NCBI RefSeq assembly: GCF_958450345.1
Contig: NC_088780.1
Location: 37,905,667-37,969,666, forward strand
DNA: 64,000 nt
Origin: Calliphora vicina
Lineage: Eukaryota; Arthropoda; Insecta; Diptera; Calliphoridae
Direction of reading: 5' to 3'
Shown: in pieces, positions 35,701 to 45,775 of the stretch
Layout of the letters: each line of letters starts with the position of its first letter
Position numbering within the stretch: the first letter of the stretch is position 1
Made by a program: the position numbers and the translations under genes
Notes under the pieces: model-generated
The model's input: the letters and a program-made list of their open reading frames with translations, nothing else
Databases searched by the model: none
Told to the model about the DNA's origin: nothing

Positions 35701-38700
35701 CGTAGCTATCAATTATCTTTTTAGCTTAGGAGATAATCGCATTTGAAAATTAAATTTTCAACATTTTTACCCACTCCACTCCAGTTTTTTGATAACAGCG
35801 TATCCAAATATTTCCCAATTTTCTCCAATTTTCCTTTATTAGACTAACAACATATGTATGTGTCAAATAGAAAATGAATTGTTTAAAAATAATGACTAAG
35901 TCCAAAGTTAAATGCATTTGAATTAAAAAAAAAATGAAAAGGTGATTTTTCGCTAATTTTTTTGGGAAAACAGAACTTTTATTAATTTTAAGTTATCGCA
36001 AAAATTTTTAAGAGGCTGTATAAGGAATTTATACTTTCTGAAAGCTAGGTTTTCATAAAATATTTTAAATGAAAAAGTATTAAAAAATTCTTGTTACCGA
36101 GGGGACCAGGTCCATTCAAAAAAAATACCTATTTTTTATGTAAAATTAAATTTTAGGGCAAAAATTCTCAAATCGCATATTCGATATCAAAATATAGTAA
36201 CCGATTTTAGGTGGCCCAATATGTTTCTAATTATTTTGTAAAGGGTTCCGATAACCCCGACCCTGGTATGGATATTATACCCAAAAAACAAAAAATTCCC
36301 ATTTTTGGAATTTTTCAACACTTTTTTGGGGAATTGCGGGATTGCTGATAATAAATTTCAAAATTCGTTTTTATTTTTCCATTTTAAATAGAAAAATCTA
36401 CGTGCAATTTCATTAAAAACCAGGACAACCTCGATTTTTGACCTACATATATCTGGATTACTAAGTCATATCTGGATTAAAAAACAACTATGGAAAAAAA
36501 AATAAATTTAAAACTTGTATTTTGAAGTACATATAATTTGGTGAAGAGTATAAGATTCGGCACAGCCGAATATAGCTCTCTTATTTGTTTATTAATAATT
36601 TGTATCTAACATTTTCTCTTAATTTCTTACAGCTTTAGCCCTCGAAATGTGATGTTGTTTGGCATGGTGACACAAATCTTTTGCGGTACTTTAACGGGTC
36701 ATGTGGCTTCGTATGAATTGCATGTCTTCTTCCGCTGTCTGTCGGCTGTGTGTTGTGCTCAAATGTATACGGCCGGAGGCATGATTAGTAAGTAGTCTTA
36801 AGAAATCAGAAAAATATGTAAGACATTTGATAACATATATAATTTGTATAATTTTTTCAGTGGCTGATATTACTGGAGGTACCTACAAGACCTGTGTGTC
36901 GACATTGTTTGAACAGTTTTGGTCTATAGGCGTGATAATGTTACCTGGAGTGGCCAGTTTCTTTTCCAGCTGGTCACATTTGTATATGGCAATTTCATTC
37001 CCCACTGTGATACTCATTTATTTGTGGCAGTAAGTAGAAAAATTGTAGAATATTTATGATAATGAATTTGAACAAAGATGGACTAACTGCGATATAGTTT
37101 TAAAGCTACTGCATTTGAGGTTATGAAGTAAATTGACTGTCAAATGATGAAATGTCAAGAATTGAGATGTCATGCTTTGTAATTTATTTAGTTCAAACTT
37201 GGGAACATAGGGTAACATAGAGACTTCTCTATGCTTGGGAATTTTTAACCATGAAACCCTACAGTCATGAACAATGAATTTTAGCTGTCAAAATGGACAC
37301 AATTTTGCTGTTTCACTTCGTAAAATTCGAGCAGCTCTTCTCGTTATTATTAGAATTGACTAATGTTCTTTGGTTTCAGCACACTGCCGGTTAATCAATT
37401 CAGTTGTTGCATGAGAAAATTCCTGGTTGCGTAATTTCTCGATTTGACGAAGTAAATTGGCAGCCCCGACAAAATAAATCGGTATTTCTAGGAGGATAGT
37501 CCGATTTTTAGCACGGCTATAGAATGTACTTCAAAAATATTAAATAAAAATTGTTCGTCACGACCGTGGTATCCAAAACAGAACCAAAAATATAAAAAAT
37601 CGCATTTTTTTACAATCGAAGTGCTTTTGCAAAATGTGGTTCAATATTTTATGAAAAGATCGGACGTTGCCAACTTGCTAATGGTGTACATTTGCTGGCT
37701 GGCAGGCTGGCTGGCTGGCTGTCCGTGTAAACCTTGTGCGCAGAGTACTGGTCGTAATTTTGAAGATATTTCGATCAAATTTGGTACATATTACTTTTTC
37801 GGCCCAAGGACCAAGCCTATTGAAACTGGCTGAAATCGGTCCATTATTTCACCTAGCCCCCATACAAATGTCCCCTCGAAATTGGACTTTATCGGTCATA
37901 AATGTTTAATTTATCTATGTATCTACACAAATTTCGCTACAAAATTCATGTCACCAAATTTTGTTACGATCGGTCCATAATTAGTCATAGCTCCCATATA
38001 GACCCGCTTCCGAAAATCACTTTAACGTGCATAAATCGCTTAAAAATGTTGGTATACACACAAAATTCAACATAGTTAACTTTAATATAGACATAAATCA
38101 CACGACCTAATTTTATGGTGATCGGTCCATAATTGGTCATAGCTCCCATATAAGGCCCACTTCCGAAAATCACTCGAAAATATAAATTATTGATATTTTA
38201 AAAGAAAAATATTTTTACTCATTTAATTGGTGTAGGGTATTATATGGTCGGGCTTGACCGACCATACTTTCTTACTTGTTTTACTTTAATAAAACTGAAT
38301 TTGTCCAAAATAAATATGTTTTTAAGTCAATTTACTTCATAACCTCAGTATCAGTTTAAGGGCCTGATTCTGAATCAGGACCTAAATGAATTCAAAATTT
38401 TTGCTTATTAATGATAAAACTGTGTTATTAATGATTAAATTTAATATTTTTTTTCTTCAACAAGATGGATTCCCGATTCACCCCGTTGGATGGTGGCTAG
38501 AGGAAGAGTTTTGGAAGCCAAAAGAATATTAATAGAGGTAACTCTAACCCTCACTATTCCTCTGTAAAATAAATGTGTTTAACACAAAATTTTTCTTTGC
38601 AGTGTGCTGAAATGAACGGTACACGTTACAGTCTTCCTCATGACATCGATCAGCAATTACAATTGCAGGCTCAAACCGCCATGGATGCCCCACCACCGGC

Positions 38701-39557
38701 CAGCTGGTGGACCATCTGGAAGGGCGAAAAAGCCATTAGACACATGATCTGTGTCCATTTGTGTTGGTCCATCTATATTGTTGTCTACTATGGCATGTTA
38801 TTGAACATCCGTTCATTTAGTCGTGACCATTTACAAATTAATACTGTGATAGCCGGTATTTCAGAAATTATCGGTACATTTATTGGTCTATTTCTCATAC
38901 TGAAGACAACACGCAAATGGATTTGGACCGGTTTGTTTAACATTATAGCCGGTTGTATAGCGTACATGGGTTGGCTGGTGCCACATGATAGTAAGTTTAT
39001 TATAAATAGTTTAGTTTTCAATTAAAAAAAATATTAAATTCAAATTTTTAATTTCAGTTGATTTTGATGGTCGTGTTGCTTTATTAATGTTAACGGCCAT
39101 GATTTCCAAAATCGCCATATCCTGTACTTTATCCATACTCACCACCTGCACCGTGGAACTGGTAAGCAATGAGAAAAAGAAAATCTGCGCCTTTTCCACC
39201 ATTTGCTGGGCCCGTTTTTGGCTATTGGGGGCTCCGTTTATTGGGGCCACCGTAGTCTTTGGCCAATTGATACCACAAACAGCTTTTGCCTCGCTCGCCA
39301 TAACGGGTGGCCTATTGAGCGCCCTCATCTCTAGTCCTCGCACCATACCCAAGAAACGCAGCTCTCATGTTACCAGCAACATGGCTGCCGCCACACAAAT
39401 GCCCGCCGATGGGGGCATTGATAATAAGGCTTACACCAAGGGACCTATATTTAATAGTATTAGCACTAAAATGACCACACAACAATCTAATCTACCTCCA
39501 CAATTAATGCCTGGTATTTGGACGACCAAAAATCATGAAGACACTCCCCCCATATGA
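31705..39557 (+). CDS. SLC22-like major-facilitator transporter (spliced, 5' end missing)
   Basis: Six exons join in frame: 31705-32762, 36633-36787, 36861-37029, 38465-38537, 38603-38990 and 39058-39557 (2343 nt; 780 residues plus TGA). All introns are GT-AG. Residues 1-176 form a Thr/Ser/Arg-rich cytoplasmic extension. The first transmembrane segment is at about 198-218 (TVLLIFLCKIPSSWFMACII). A long extracellular loop to about 325 carries an NQT glycosylation sequon and four cysteines, as is usual for SLC22. The remaining membrane segments follow. IPDSPRWMVARGR at 463-475 is the SLC22 P(E/D)SPRW signature. Such proteins move organic cations, anions or zwitterions across the plasma membrane; the substrate here is unknown. 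The first Met in the exon is residue 177 (32233), so the main start lies in an unseen upstream exon, or translation begins at Met177. Confidence 0.85.
32985..33200. mobile_element. LTR-like fragment in intron
   Basis: ctatttatatacacagtgcc, ttcatgaattatctaacgg and gacaaaactagaatg match the fragments at 16985-17190 and 9416-9704. No ends or duplication are visible. Confidence 0.4.
33250..34559. other. intronic sequence of unknown origin
   Basis: Starts with the palindrome gaccgcacagtgcgg. Several phrases (ctaaacggctggtccaatc, tttcgagttacaggcatttc) resemble non-coding interiors of DNA transposons, but no inverted ends or protein were found. Confidence 0.35.
34560..34985 (-). pseudogene. mariner-like transposase remnant, internally deleted
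   Basis: On the minus strand, an N-terminal piece (SVQQNVHMIKLLYQNDGN) runs almost directly into DEIHFWMHEYVDDTNPHE (first catalytic aspartate). This is followed, across frameshifts, by a block like the mariner region upstream of the second aspartate (ENDVGQVITVNGEPYRSMI). The HTH region between them is missing, as in the element at 15472. It lies antisense in intron 1 of the transporter gene. Confidence 0.6.
34986..36417. other. intronic sequence with short direct repeats
   Basis: Contains ttatcgtaagcgacattt at about 35275 and again at about 35440, with a related ttatcgtaagtcaatg between. A short direct repeat (aaaaggtctttaccttttaggtaaag) lies at about 35115-35140. Nothing coding recognised. 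Confidence 0.4.
36418..36590 (+). mobile_element. family A element, 3' fragment in intron 1
   Basis: accaggacaacctcgattttt, then a deletion of the core, aatttggtgaagagtataagattcgg with hairpin TTCGGCACAGCCGAA, and tagctctcttatttgttta. It ends 43 bp before the next exon. Confidence 0.65.
36633..36787 (+). CDS. SLC22-like gene, second visible exon
   Basis: Acceptor cttacag, donor GTAAGT. It encodes the loop after membrane segment 2 and segments 3-4 (FSPRNVMLFGMVTQIFCG, then CLSAVCCAQMYTAGGMI). Confidence 0.85.
36861..37029 (+). CDS. SLC22-like gene, third visible exon
   Basis: Acceptor ttttttcag, donor GTAAGT. It encodes MADITGGTYKTCVSTLFEQF and the membrane segments through TVILIYLWQ. Confidence 0.85.
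37683..38281 (+). mobile_element. Helentron-like element, family B, 5'-truncated, in intron
   Basis: Runs from the (GGCT)n patch through gtaaaccttgtgcgcagag, tttcacctagcccccataca and aatttaatatagacataaatc-type blocks to gtagggtattatatggtcgg, hairpin GGTCGGGCTTGACCGACC and atactttcttacttgtttt. It lacks the 5' TTTATACCCTACACC end. Confidence 0.7.
38465..38537 (+). CDS. SLC22-like gene, fourth visible exon
   Basis: A 73-nt exon encoding WIPDSPRWMVARGRVLEAKR. This is the conserved SLC22 loop between the two six-helix halves. Acceptor caacaag, donor GTAACT. Confidence 0.85.
38603..38990 (+). CDS. SLC22-like gene, fifth visible exon
   Basis: Encodes the remaining cytoplasmic loop and membrane segments 7-9 (HMICVHLCWSIYIVVYYGML, then ISEIIGTFIGLFLIL and ending GWLVPHD). 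Donor GTAAGT. Confidence 0.85.
39058..39557 (+). CDS. SLC22-like gene, last exon
   Basis: Acceptor atttcag. Encodes the last membrane segments (including ISKIAISCTLSILTTCTVEL and LASLAITGGLLSALI-like sequence) and a hydrophilic tail beginning SSPRTIPKKRSS, ending DTPPI and TGA at 39555-39557. Confidence 0.85.
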
Positions 39558-41825
39558 TTTCAAATCATATTATGTCAACACAACTTTCCTTAACTCCTCT
39601 CCAACATCCACAAATTAAACTCCATATATCAAGCAATCAAAATACAAAACAAAAAACAAATCTATTTAAAATGCACCAGATTCCACCCTAAGAATCTCAA
39701 AAAACTAACGGGTATTTGTATAATCTAGAATAATTTAAAATTCTATTTTCAAAATATTAGAAAGAAAACTTTAAATACTTAGTAGAGAGCTTCAAGCATC
39801 AAAAAAGAATAATATAAAATTTAATATTTCTTACGTTCAATTAAATAAGTAGCTGTAAAAGTCAGTTTCGTTAAGCTTTATAGGGCCTCTACTTAACTGA
39901 ATACAATTCGAATATACAATAATATATTTCGAATATATTTTTAATTTTCTTTTTTTCCTAGCTAAGTTTATTGAAAATTTTACCTTTAAAACTTAGATAA
40001 ACCCAGTTATTATTATTATTCCTTAGACAAATTAGTATTTTATTATAAAAAACAAAGAAAAACAATTGATTGAATAATTAATTAATTTTAATAATTCAAA
40101 ACTATTAAATAATTAGCAATTTCATTATGCTCAATTAAAGAAATAATATGCCTCTAAATTTAATTAAAACAAAATATATTAGAAAAGAAATCAATTTCCT
40201 TATAAAACCAAGATGTTTACAAAATCTTATTTAGCAAATTTAATTAAATTAAGTTCAAATTATAGATTTATACCATGAATTAATTAATTACTTACTAACC
40301 AAACAAAAAAAGTTCCTCCTAAATAACTTCCTAACAACAAATTTTTTAAAAAAAATGTTGGTTAAATTTTTTTTAAATTTCGATTTTTTTTATTTTGAAA
40401 TTTTTAAGTTTTTTTTTTTTGTTTCTCAAACAAGTTTATAGAGCAATTTGGTTAAATTTGTAATTTTTTTAATTTATTCAACAATTTTGTTTCTTTTCTG
40501 TGAAATTTTTAGAATTTTTTTTAAACTAATCTTTAATTTAAGCCATAATTTGCCAATTATATACATACGTACCTATAATAGATCTTGACAAATGTTATAC
40601 ATCACTCCAAATCCTTCCTTCAAAAAGTATTAATTATTTTTATTCCTTATAAACACATCCCTCCTTCCTGTTTATTTTATTTTTAATTTAAATCATGTTA
40701 ATTATTTATATACACTTATTAATTATAGATTTTGTAAACATCTTTCAAATGGTTTTTAAGAATTTTAACAATTAATAACAAAATTTTTATTAAAACAACA
40801 TTTAAAATGTTGTTTTTTTTACAAAAAGAAGTTAAAAATCTTGAAAACAATGTTTTAGTTCTTTTTTTTCATATAATTTAAGTAAGTAGTTTAGTTAAAT
40901 GAAATTATTTGTTAATTTCTTTATAGTAAAACAAAAAACAAATATGTACTATTAAATTAAACCAAAAAAGACGCTCGTTTTTAAAAACAAACTTAAAAAA
41001 AATCTAAAAACAGAAACTGTTACAATAAAGAAACAAATATTTTAATTGTTATTTTTGCGAAAATAAAAAGTAATAAAAACTGATGTTTTAATTAATAAAT
41101 ATAAAAAAGTAAGTAGAAACCTTTATACTTATAGATTGAATTACATTTGAAAGAAATAAAATTCTTTAAATAATTGTTATTAGTGACCCACAGTATTCCT
41201 TCCATTCATCTAAATAACCGTTAATTCAAATACTCAGTGTTGTATTTTCTTGTAAACAAAAACTTGTCATAGGCTCCCTCTTCATGTCATTTTCTCTGTA
41301 ACTGTAATTTTTTCTCTCTCAAATTTTGATGATGTGCTAGAAAAAACAAAATTTATTTTACTTGTAAAACTGAAAAAATCTCATTGCATACTTTAAGGAT
41401 AAAAATGAGCTTGACAATTGAGGAAATTAATTTTTTGTTTAAATTTACACCACCTTATTTAGTTATTCACCATCTTTTCACCACAAAAACTTGGCTACAC
41501 TTTTCAATTTTACCGTAGCGCCCTCTTTTATTCATTTTCTCTCACTGACATTTCTTTCAAGGCGCAATTTACATTAAATGGTTGGCTCTACTGTGTGTTT
41601 TGATGTGCAAAAACAAAATCCAATATGCCTTTGTTGTTGCTGTTTTTTTTGTTTTGCCATACTATTCAAATCTAAACGGGTGCAAATTTATAAAAGAATT
41701 TTCTTTGTTTCTCCAATTATATGCAGTTTTTTGTAATTTAAACAGTGTAAAAGTTGTTAAGAAACTTAGCAAAAAACGCTTATAAACATTTACTAATTAA
41801 AAAAAGTGTAATTTAAAGCAAAACA
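39558..41825. other. 3' flank of the transporter gene and intergenic sequence
   Basis: AT-rich. Several AATAAA hexamers (for example about 41034 and 41154) could serve as polyadenylation signals, but none is singled out. The right part (41500-41825) is probably promoter or leader for the exon at 41826. Confidence 0.4.
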
Positions 41826-41993
41826 ATGAGTTATTCCGCAAATGAATTGAATTCGAGTGGCGGTTCTTCCACACATTTGAATGCTTCGTATGGTGTAGCT
41901 GGCAGCAGCGCTGCAACTTCGCCGGTTCTAAATATGAGTTTGGGCAATCGATCAGTGCTAAAGGAATTGAATACAAATGACAGCAACAGTATG
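41826..41993 (+). CDS. first coding exon of an unrecognised gene
   Basis: An ATG in good fly context (AAACAATG) opens 56 codons rich in Ser, Asn, Ala and Gly (MSYSANELNSSGGSSTHLNA ... NMSLGNRSVLKELN). The exon ends exactly at ATG|GTAAGT in phase 0. The frame stops soon after in the intron. Composition is that of a disordered N-terminus of a regulatory or cytoskeletal protein; no domain is visible. Downstream exons are not in the window or not recognised. Confidence 0.6.
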
Positions 41994-42810
41994 GTAAGTG
42001 CAGGAATTTTTGGTTTTTTAGTGTTAAAAATTAAGTTTTAATTCATTGAGATTGCTTAACTCAATTAAAAGCTTAAAAACTATAAAAATAATGCGATGGT
42101 GAATATCTGCACATAATTTAAAATCTCTTAAATGGATATTTTTTTTCAATAAATATAAAATAAAGTTTTTTTACAAAAGCAATAATAGTACAAATTTGGG
42201 CGGAGGATCAGGTTTTTAACTCTGGTGCACATGTACCTTGAAAACCGCATTGGCATAACTTATTTGCATATTTAAAAATTTCATAGGAAAATAAGTTTTT
42301 TTTAATAAATTTCAGTTTTTGTGTCCATAAATGGTAAAAAAAATAGAAAAATCTGTGCTGAGTTGGATAGCTTAAATTTGAGCGAAAATTTTAGAAAAAC
42401 AAGTAAGAGTACTGTGCCGAATATTCTACAAGATCAAGATCGTGACAATAGCTTGTATTTGAAACATACTGTTTATAAATTTCAAACTATAAAACAAAAT
42501 TGTATGCCCCCTTATATTATATAACTGTAAATAATCTACAATGCTGGATAATACTTCTGGACAATATGGATATAATTTGAAAGTGCTTTGAATGGCCTTT
42601 CGACTGATATAAAACGGAATCTATTAACCCATTGAGAGCCTAGAACTGTGTTTTTTTTAATTTTAAGTCATCGCCTTTGGTTTTGCAAATATTTGCCGTC
42701 GGTGCTGTGGTTAGATTAATATAGGTATTAATTTGAAAATGCCTATTGAAAACCGCAGCTGAAGGAGTTAATATACAAATTGAATTAAAATTTACCCGCA
42801 AGTACACATA
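41994..42810. other. intronic sequence
   Basis: A 68-codon open frame at about 42321-42524 has no homology I recognise. Joining it to the preceding exon at the upstream cag gives an immediate stop, so it is not a continuation. Confidence 0.4.
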
Positions 42811-42976
42811 CAGCCCAATCATGAATAAAAAATTCGCGGAAGTTTTTACTTTTTACTTTTTCCTATTCAAATTCAGTGTTAAAAATGAGAAAAGTCATGA
42901 TACAATAATTGTATTGTTGTGTCATGAAAAAAGTTAAAAAAAAACTCTAGCGGATTTTTTATTCATGATTGGGCTG
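42811..42976. mobile_element. MITE with 37-bp inverted ends
   Basis: Left CAGCCCAATCATGAATAAAA and right reverse complement CAGCCCAATCATGAATAAAA continue as near-identical inverted repeats for about 37 bp. A second near-palindrome (tcatgatacaataattgta / ttgttgtgtcatga) lies inside. Both flanks read ATA, which may be a 3-bp duplication. Length is 166 bp; no coding. Confidence 0.7.
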
Positions 42977-43140
42977 ATAAGCTATTGGAAAGTTATTTAA
43001 CTGGTCAAACATTTAAGCTTAAAGAAGGAGACTTTTTAAGACCCTCGCAACCCATTGAAGTTGGAGTCCCTCAAGGCAGTATCCTGGTAAACTGTTTATA
43101 TTTAACTAGCAGATACCACAGACGTTGTGCTGTCCGAATT
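42977..43140 (+). pseudogene. jockey-like reverse transcriptase fragment
   Basis: ADKLLESYLTGQTFKLKE followed by VGVPQGSIL matches the reverse-transcriptase region before the YADD motif, where GVPQGSVLGP is typical. It begins immediately at the right end of the MITE and decays after about 43110. Confidence 0.65.
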
Positions 43141-43185
43141 AGAAAAAATGTCTGTGATGTTCGATTTGTGAATTTGTGAGAAGCT

Positions 43186-43439
43186 CAGTCACACAGATAA
43201 TTGTACGTACCCCTTAAAAATACTTTAATTTTACAAAAATTGGTGATACCTATGTATTTAAAAAAAGTAAATTGATTTCAATATTTAAATTTAAAATTAA
43301 AAACTTAACTTTTATAAAAAAGCACAAAAACCTATTTCATAGCACAGATAATTATACGTACTCTAAAAAGAATATTAATGTACAAAAATTGCTTTCATCA
43401 CAATTTTAGAGGGGGTACGTACTATTATCTGTGTGACTG
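43186..43439. mobile_element. short Tc1-like derivative with IR/DR ends
   Basis: Left end CAGTCACACAGATAATTGTA is inverted at the right end (reverse complement CAGTCACACAGATAATAGTA). A direct copy of the left motif (CACAGATAATTATACGTACT) sits at about 43342. This inverted plus direct repeat plan is that of Tc1-type ends. TA follows the right end; the left flank (CT) has lost it. The interior is deleted. Confidence 0.6.
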
Positions 43440-43461
43440 TATGTATAATTTTTATTCATAT

Positions 43462-43775
43462 ACAGTGACTCTCATTAATATTCCGTTTTTTAGTTTCACC
43501 ACAAAATTCAAGGCTGTAAATCGTCATATTTAAATAAATTATTTGTAAAATTGGGAAACACACATTAATTAACCCAGATATGCCGATTGCTTGAGCTTGA
43601 TCATTTTAAAATTACTTTTATATTATCTTGGAAGAAAATGAGAAATCAAAAACAGTACAATTACAGTTTTTTAAAAATTTATTGAAAAAAGTCTTTTTTT
43701 AAGTCGTCCAATATAGAGGACATTGGGGTCACAACAACAAAACTAAAACGCAATAATGAAAAATTCATGCATATA
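43462..43775 (+). mobile_element. possible left part of an older Tc1-like element
   Basis: tacagtgactctcattaata has the TA-CAGTG form common to Tc1 termini. It may pair with the dead transposase at 45776, with the intact element at 43776 inserted between them. No matching right terminus was found. Confidence 0.35.
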
Positions 43776-45430
43776 CACATCTGCTCAAAATAATAGATAC
43801 ACCTAATTGGAAAAAATTTAAATGGCGGTAACATTGAAAATTTCCTCGCAAGCGTTAAGAATACATCATATTATTAAAATTTCTATCTGGCAATGTCATG
43901 TCAGTCAAAAATCTGGCAACTATTTGCTTTCATGTTGATTTTTAAAAACGAATTTATTTGAATTACAAAAAATTATTTGCTTATAAAAATAGATACACAT
44001 CAGTAATTTGTAATTTGTTTATATACAATTTTTTTTTTGTGCAATTTTTTGTTCCTATTTACGTGAAACAGTAAGTATAATTTAAATTTTAGCAACAATT
44101 TTATAAAAAATAGGACTCTTTTGAAGAAAATGGGACGAAATCATCATTGTACCGAAGATGAGAAAAAAATTGTTCAAACGATGAGAAATCAAGGAAAATC
44201 ATTACGGGAAATAGCAAAGAGCATAGGAAGATCTTTACATTTTGTCCAAAATGCTTTATCTAAAAAACAAAAAAGAGAAACTCGCGGTAGACCAAAGAAA
44301 ACCAGTTCAGAAACAGATAGGCGGATCGTCCTTATGGTTAAAAAAGACCCTTTCATATCATCGAAAGCTATTTCTGCGGAGCTATGTAACGAAATCAGTC
44401 CACAAACAGTTCGTCGTCGTCTTTTACAAGCTAAATTGCCGGGAAGAATTACCAGAAAAGTGCCACTAATGCGCCAAAAAAATATCAAGACAAGATTAGA
44501 ATTTGCTAAAGAGCACTTACAATGGTCCGGATGTGAAGGCGAAAAAAAATGGAGAAATATTTTATGGAGCGACGAAACAAAAATAAATTTGTTTGGAAAC
44601 GACTGCCAAAGAAATGTACGCCGACCAAAAGTAAAAGAATTTCACGTTAAATTTACAAAAAAGACGGTAAAACATGGCGGGGGAAACATAATGGTTTGGG
44701 GTTGCTTTTCATGGAATGGTGTTGGTCCGATATTCCGAATAGAAGATACCATGAATGCTAGTGGGTATAGAGACATATTGGAAAACGTAATGCTTCCATA
44801 TGCATCGGAAAATATGCCATTAATATGGACATTCCAGCAGGACAACGACCCAAAACATAGTTCAAGATTAGTTAAAAACTGGTTCTTGGAGAATAACGTA
44901 CCTGTTTTAAGCTGGCCCAGCCAATCCCCTGATTTAAACCCAATAGAAAACTTGTGGAGTGAATTAAAGATAAGGCTTTCGAAGGAAGTTTTCAAAAATA
45001 AAGACGATTTATGGGAGAAAACGCAAAAAATATGGTACGAGATTCCATTGGAGAAGTGTCAGAACTTGATATCCAGTATGCCCAGAAGAGTGGAGAAAGT
45101 TTTACAAAACAAAGGTGGATATACTGGATACTAGCTTTACTTTAATAATAAACTAATTTTTTTAAGATAAAATTTATTAGCTTTTGTTTAATAAGAATTT
45201 TTAAAAATGTATCTATTATTATGAGCACCAAATTTTTCGAATTTTAAGAAATTTAATTTACTTTATAATATTTATTATTAATTATGAAATATTTTGTTTT
45301 TGTTTTTTACTCTCCTTTTAACTATAAATAAAAATCGACTGAATTTTTTTTATAATTTTACAATATACCATTATTTTTTTTCGTTTTTAAAAAATAAATT
45401 TTGGTGTATCTATTATTTTGAGCAGATGTG
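43776..45430 (+). mobile_element. intact Tc1-like transposon (DD34E)
   Basis: Inverted ends CACATCTGCTCAAAATAATA (28 bp identical, through GATACACC) are flanked by TA at 43774-43775 and 45431-45432. Variants of the same motif occur about 200 bp inside each end (about 43977 and 45207-45230), giving an IR/DR arrangement of transposase sites. Length is 1655 bp with one complete transposase gene. Near-identical ends and an unbroken frame suggest recent arrival. Confidence 0.92.
44130..45134 (+). CDS. Tc1-like DD34E transposase, intact
   Basis: 334 residues from the ATG at 44130 (an earlier in-frame TTG at 44121 is not a start). N-terminal paired-type helix-turn-helix: LREIAKSIGRSLHFVQNALS at about 25-44 and a second HTH around SPQTVRRRLLQAKL. 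Between them lies a GRPR/AT-hook-like RGRPKK (52-57). The catalytic triad is D148 (WSDETKINLFG), D238 (FQQDNDPKH) and E273 (NPIENLW). There are 34 residues between the second D and E, the DD34E spacing. KHGGGNIMVWGCFS is the glycine-rich block. No stop, frameshift or missing key residue is seen, so this could be an active enzyme cutting and pasting at TA; activity is inference. Confidence 0.93.
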   Translation: MGRNHHCTEDEKKIVQTMRNQGKSLREIAKSIGRSLHFVQNALSKKQKRETRGRPKKTSSETDRRIVLMVKKDPFISSKAISAELCNEISPQTVRRRLLQAKLPGRITRKVPLMRQKNIKTRLEFAKEHLQWSGCEGEKKWRNILWSDETKINLFGNDCQRNVRRPKVKEFHVKFTKKTVKHGGGNIMVWGCFSWNGVGPIFRIEDTMNASGYRDILENVMLPYASENMPLIWTFQQDNDPKHSSRLVKNWFLENNVPVLSWPSQSPDLNPIENLWSELKIRLSKEVFKNKDDLWEKTQKIWYEIPLEKCQNLISSMPRRVEKVLQNKGGYTGY

Positions 45431-45775
45431 TATGTATGTAACAATCATGCTACTCTTTATAAGTTTAAATTCCAAAAAAAATATAGTACCTATTTATTCA
45501 CTTGTAAATGTACAGAATTTTACTTTCCGTACAAACGAGATATGTCCATAATGACTGAATATGGGCATTATGAAAATATCACAAATTAAAAATTCAATAA
45601 CTCAAAAATAGTAGCAAAAAAAATGCGATCACACAATCTCCCATGAGGTATTGGTGAACAAAAAAAATGGTATTTTGATAAACGTGACGTATCCTGTAAA
45701 CTGGGTTAATATCAAAGAAATAAGGATAGCTGAATAAACATTGCCATTTTCATGTTTTTTTTTATAAAAGCTGCG

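Noticed and set aside
37985..38173. Similar antisense reading frames in three family B copies (37985-38173, 59082-59273, 60038-60274), which look like a conserved small protein
   Set aside because: They are the same repeat read three times. The frame includes a segment duplicated within one copy and varies by indels; similarity reflects element copying, not protein constraint.
42321..42524. 68-codon frame as second exon after 41826-41993
   Set aside because: Splicing at the upstream cag acceptor gives an immediate stop in the required phase, and no domain is recognised.
44642..44995. Minus-strand frames at 44189-44488 and 44642-44995
   Set aside because: Shadows of the intact Tc1 transposase gene on the other strand.
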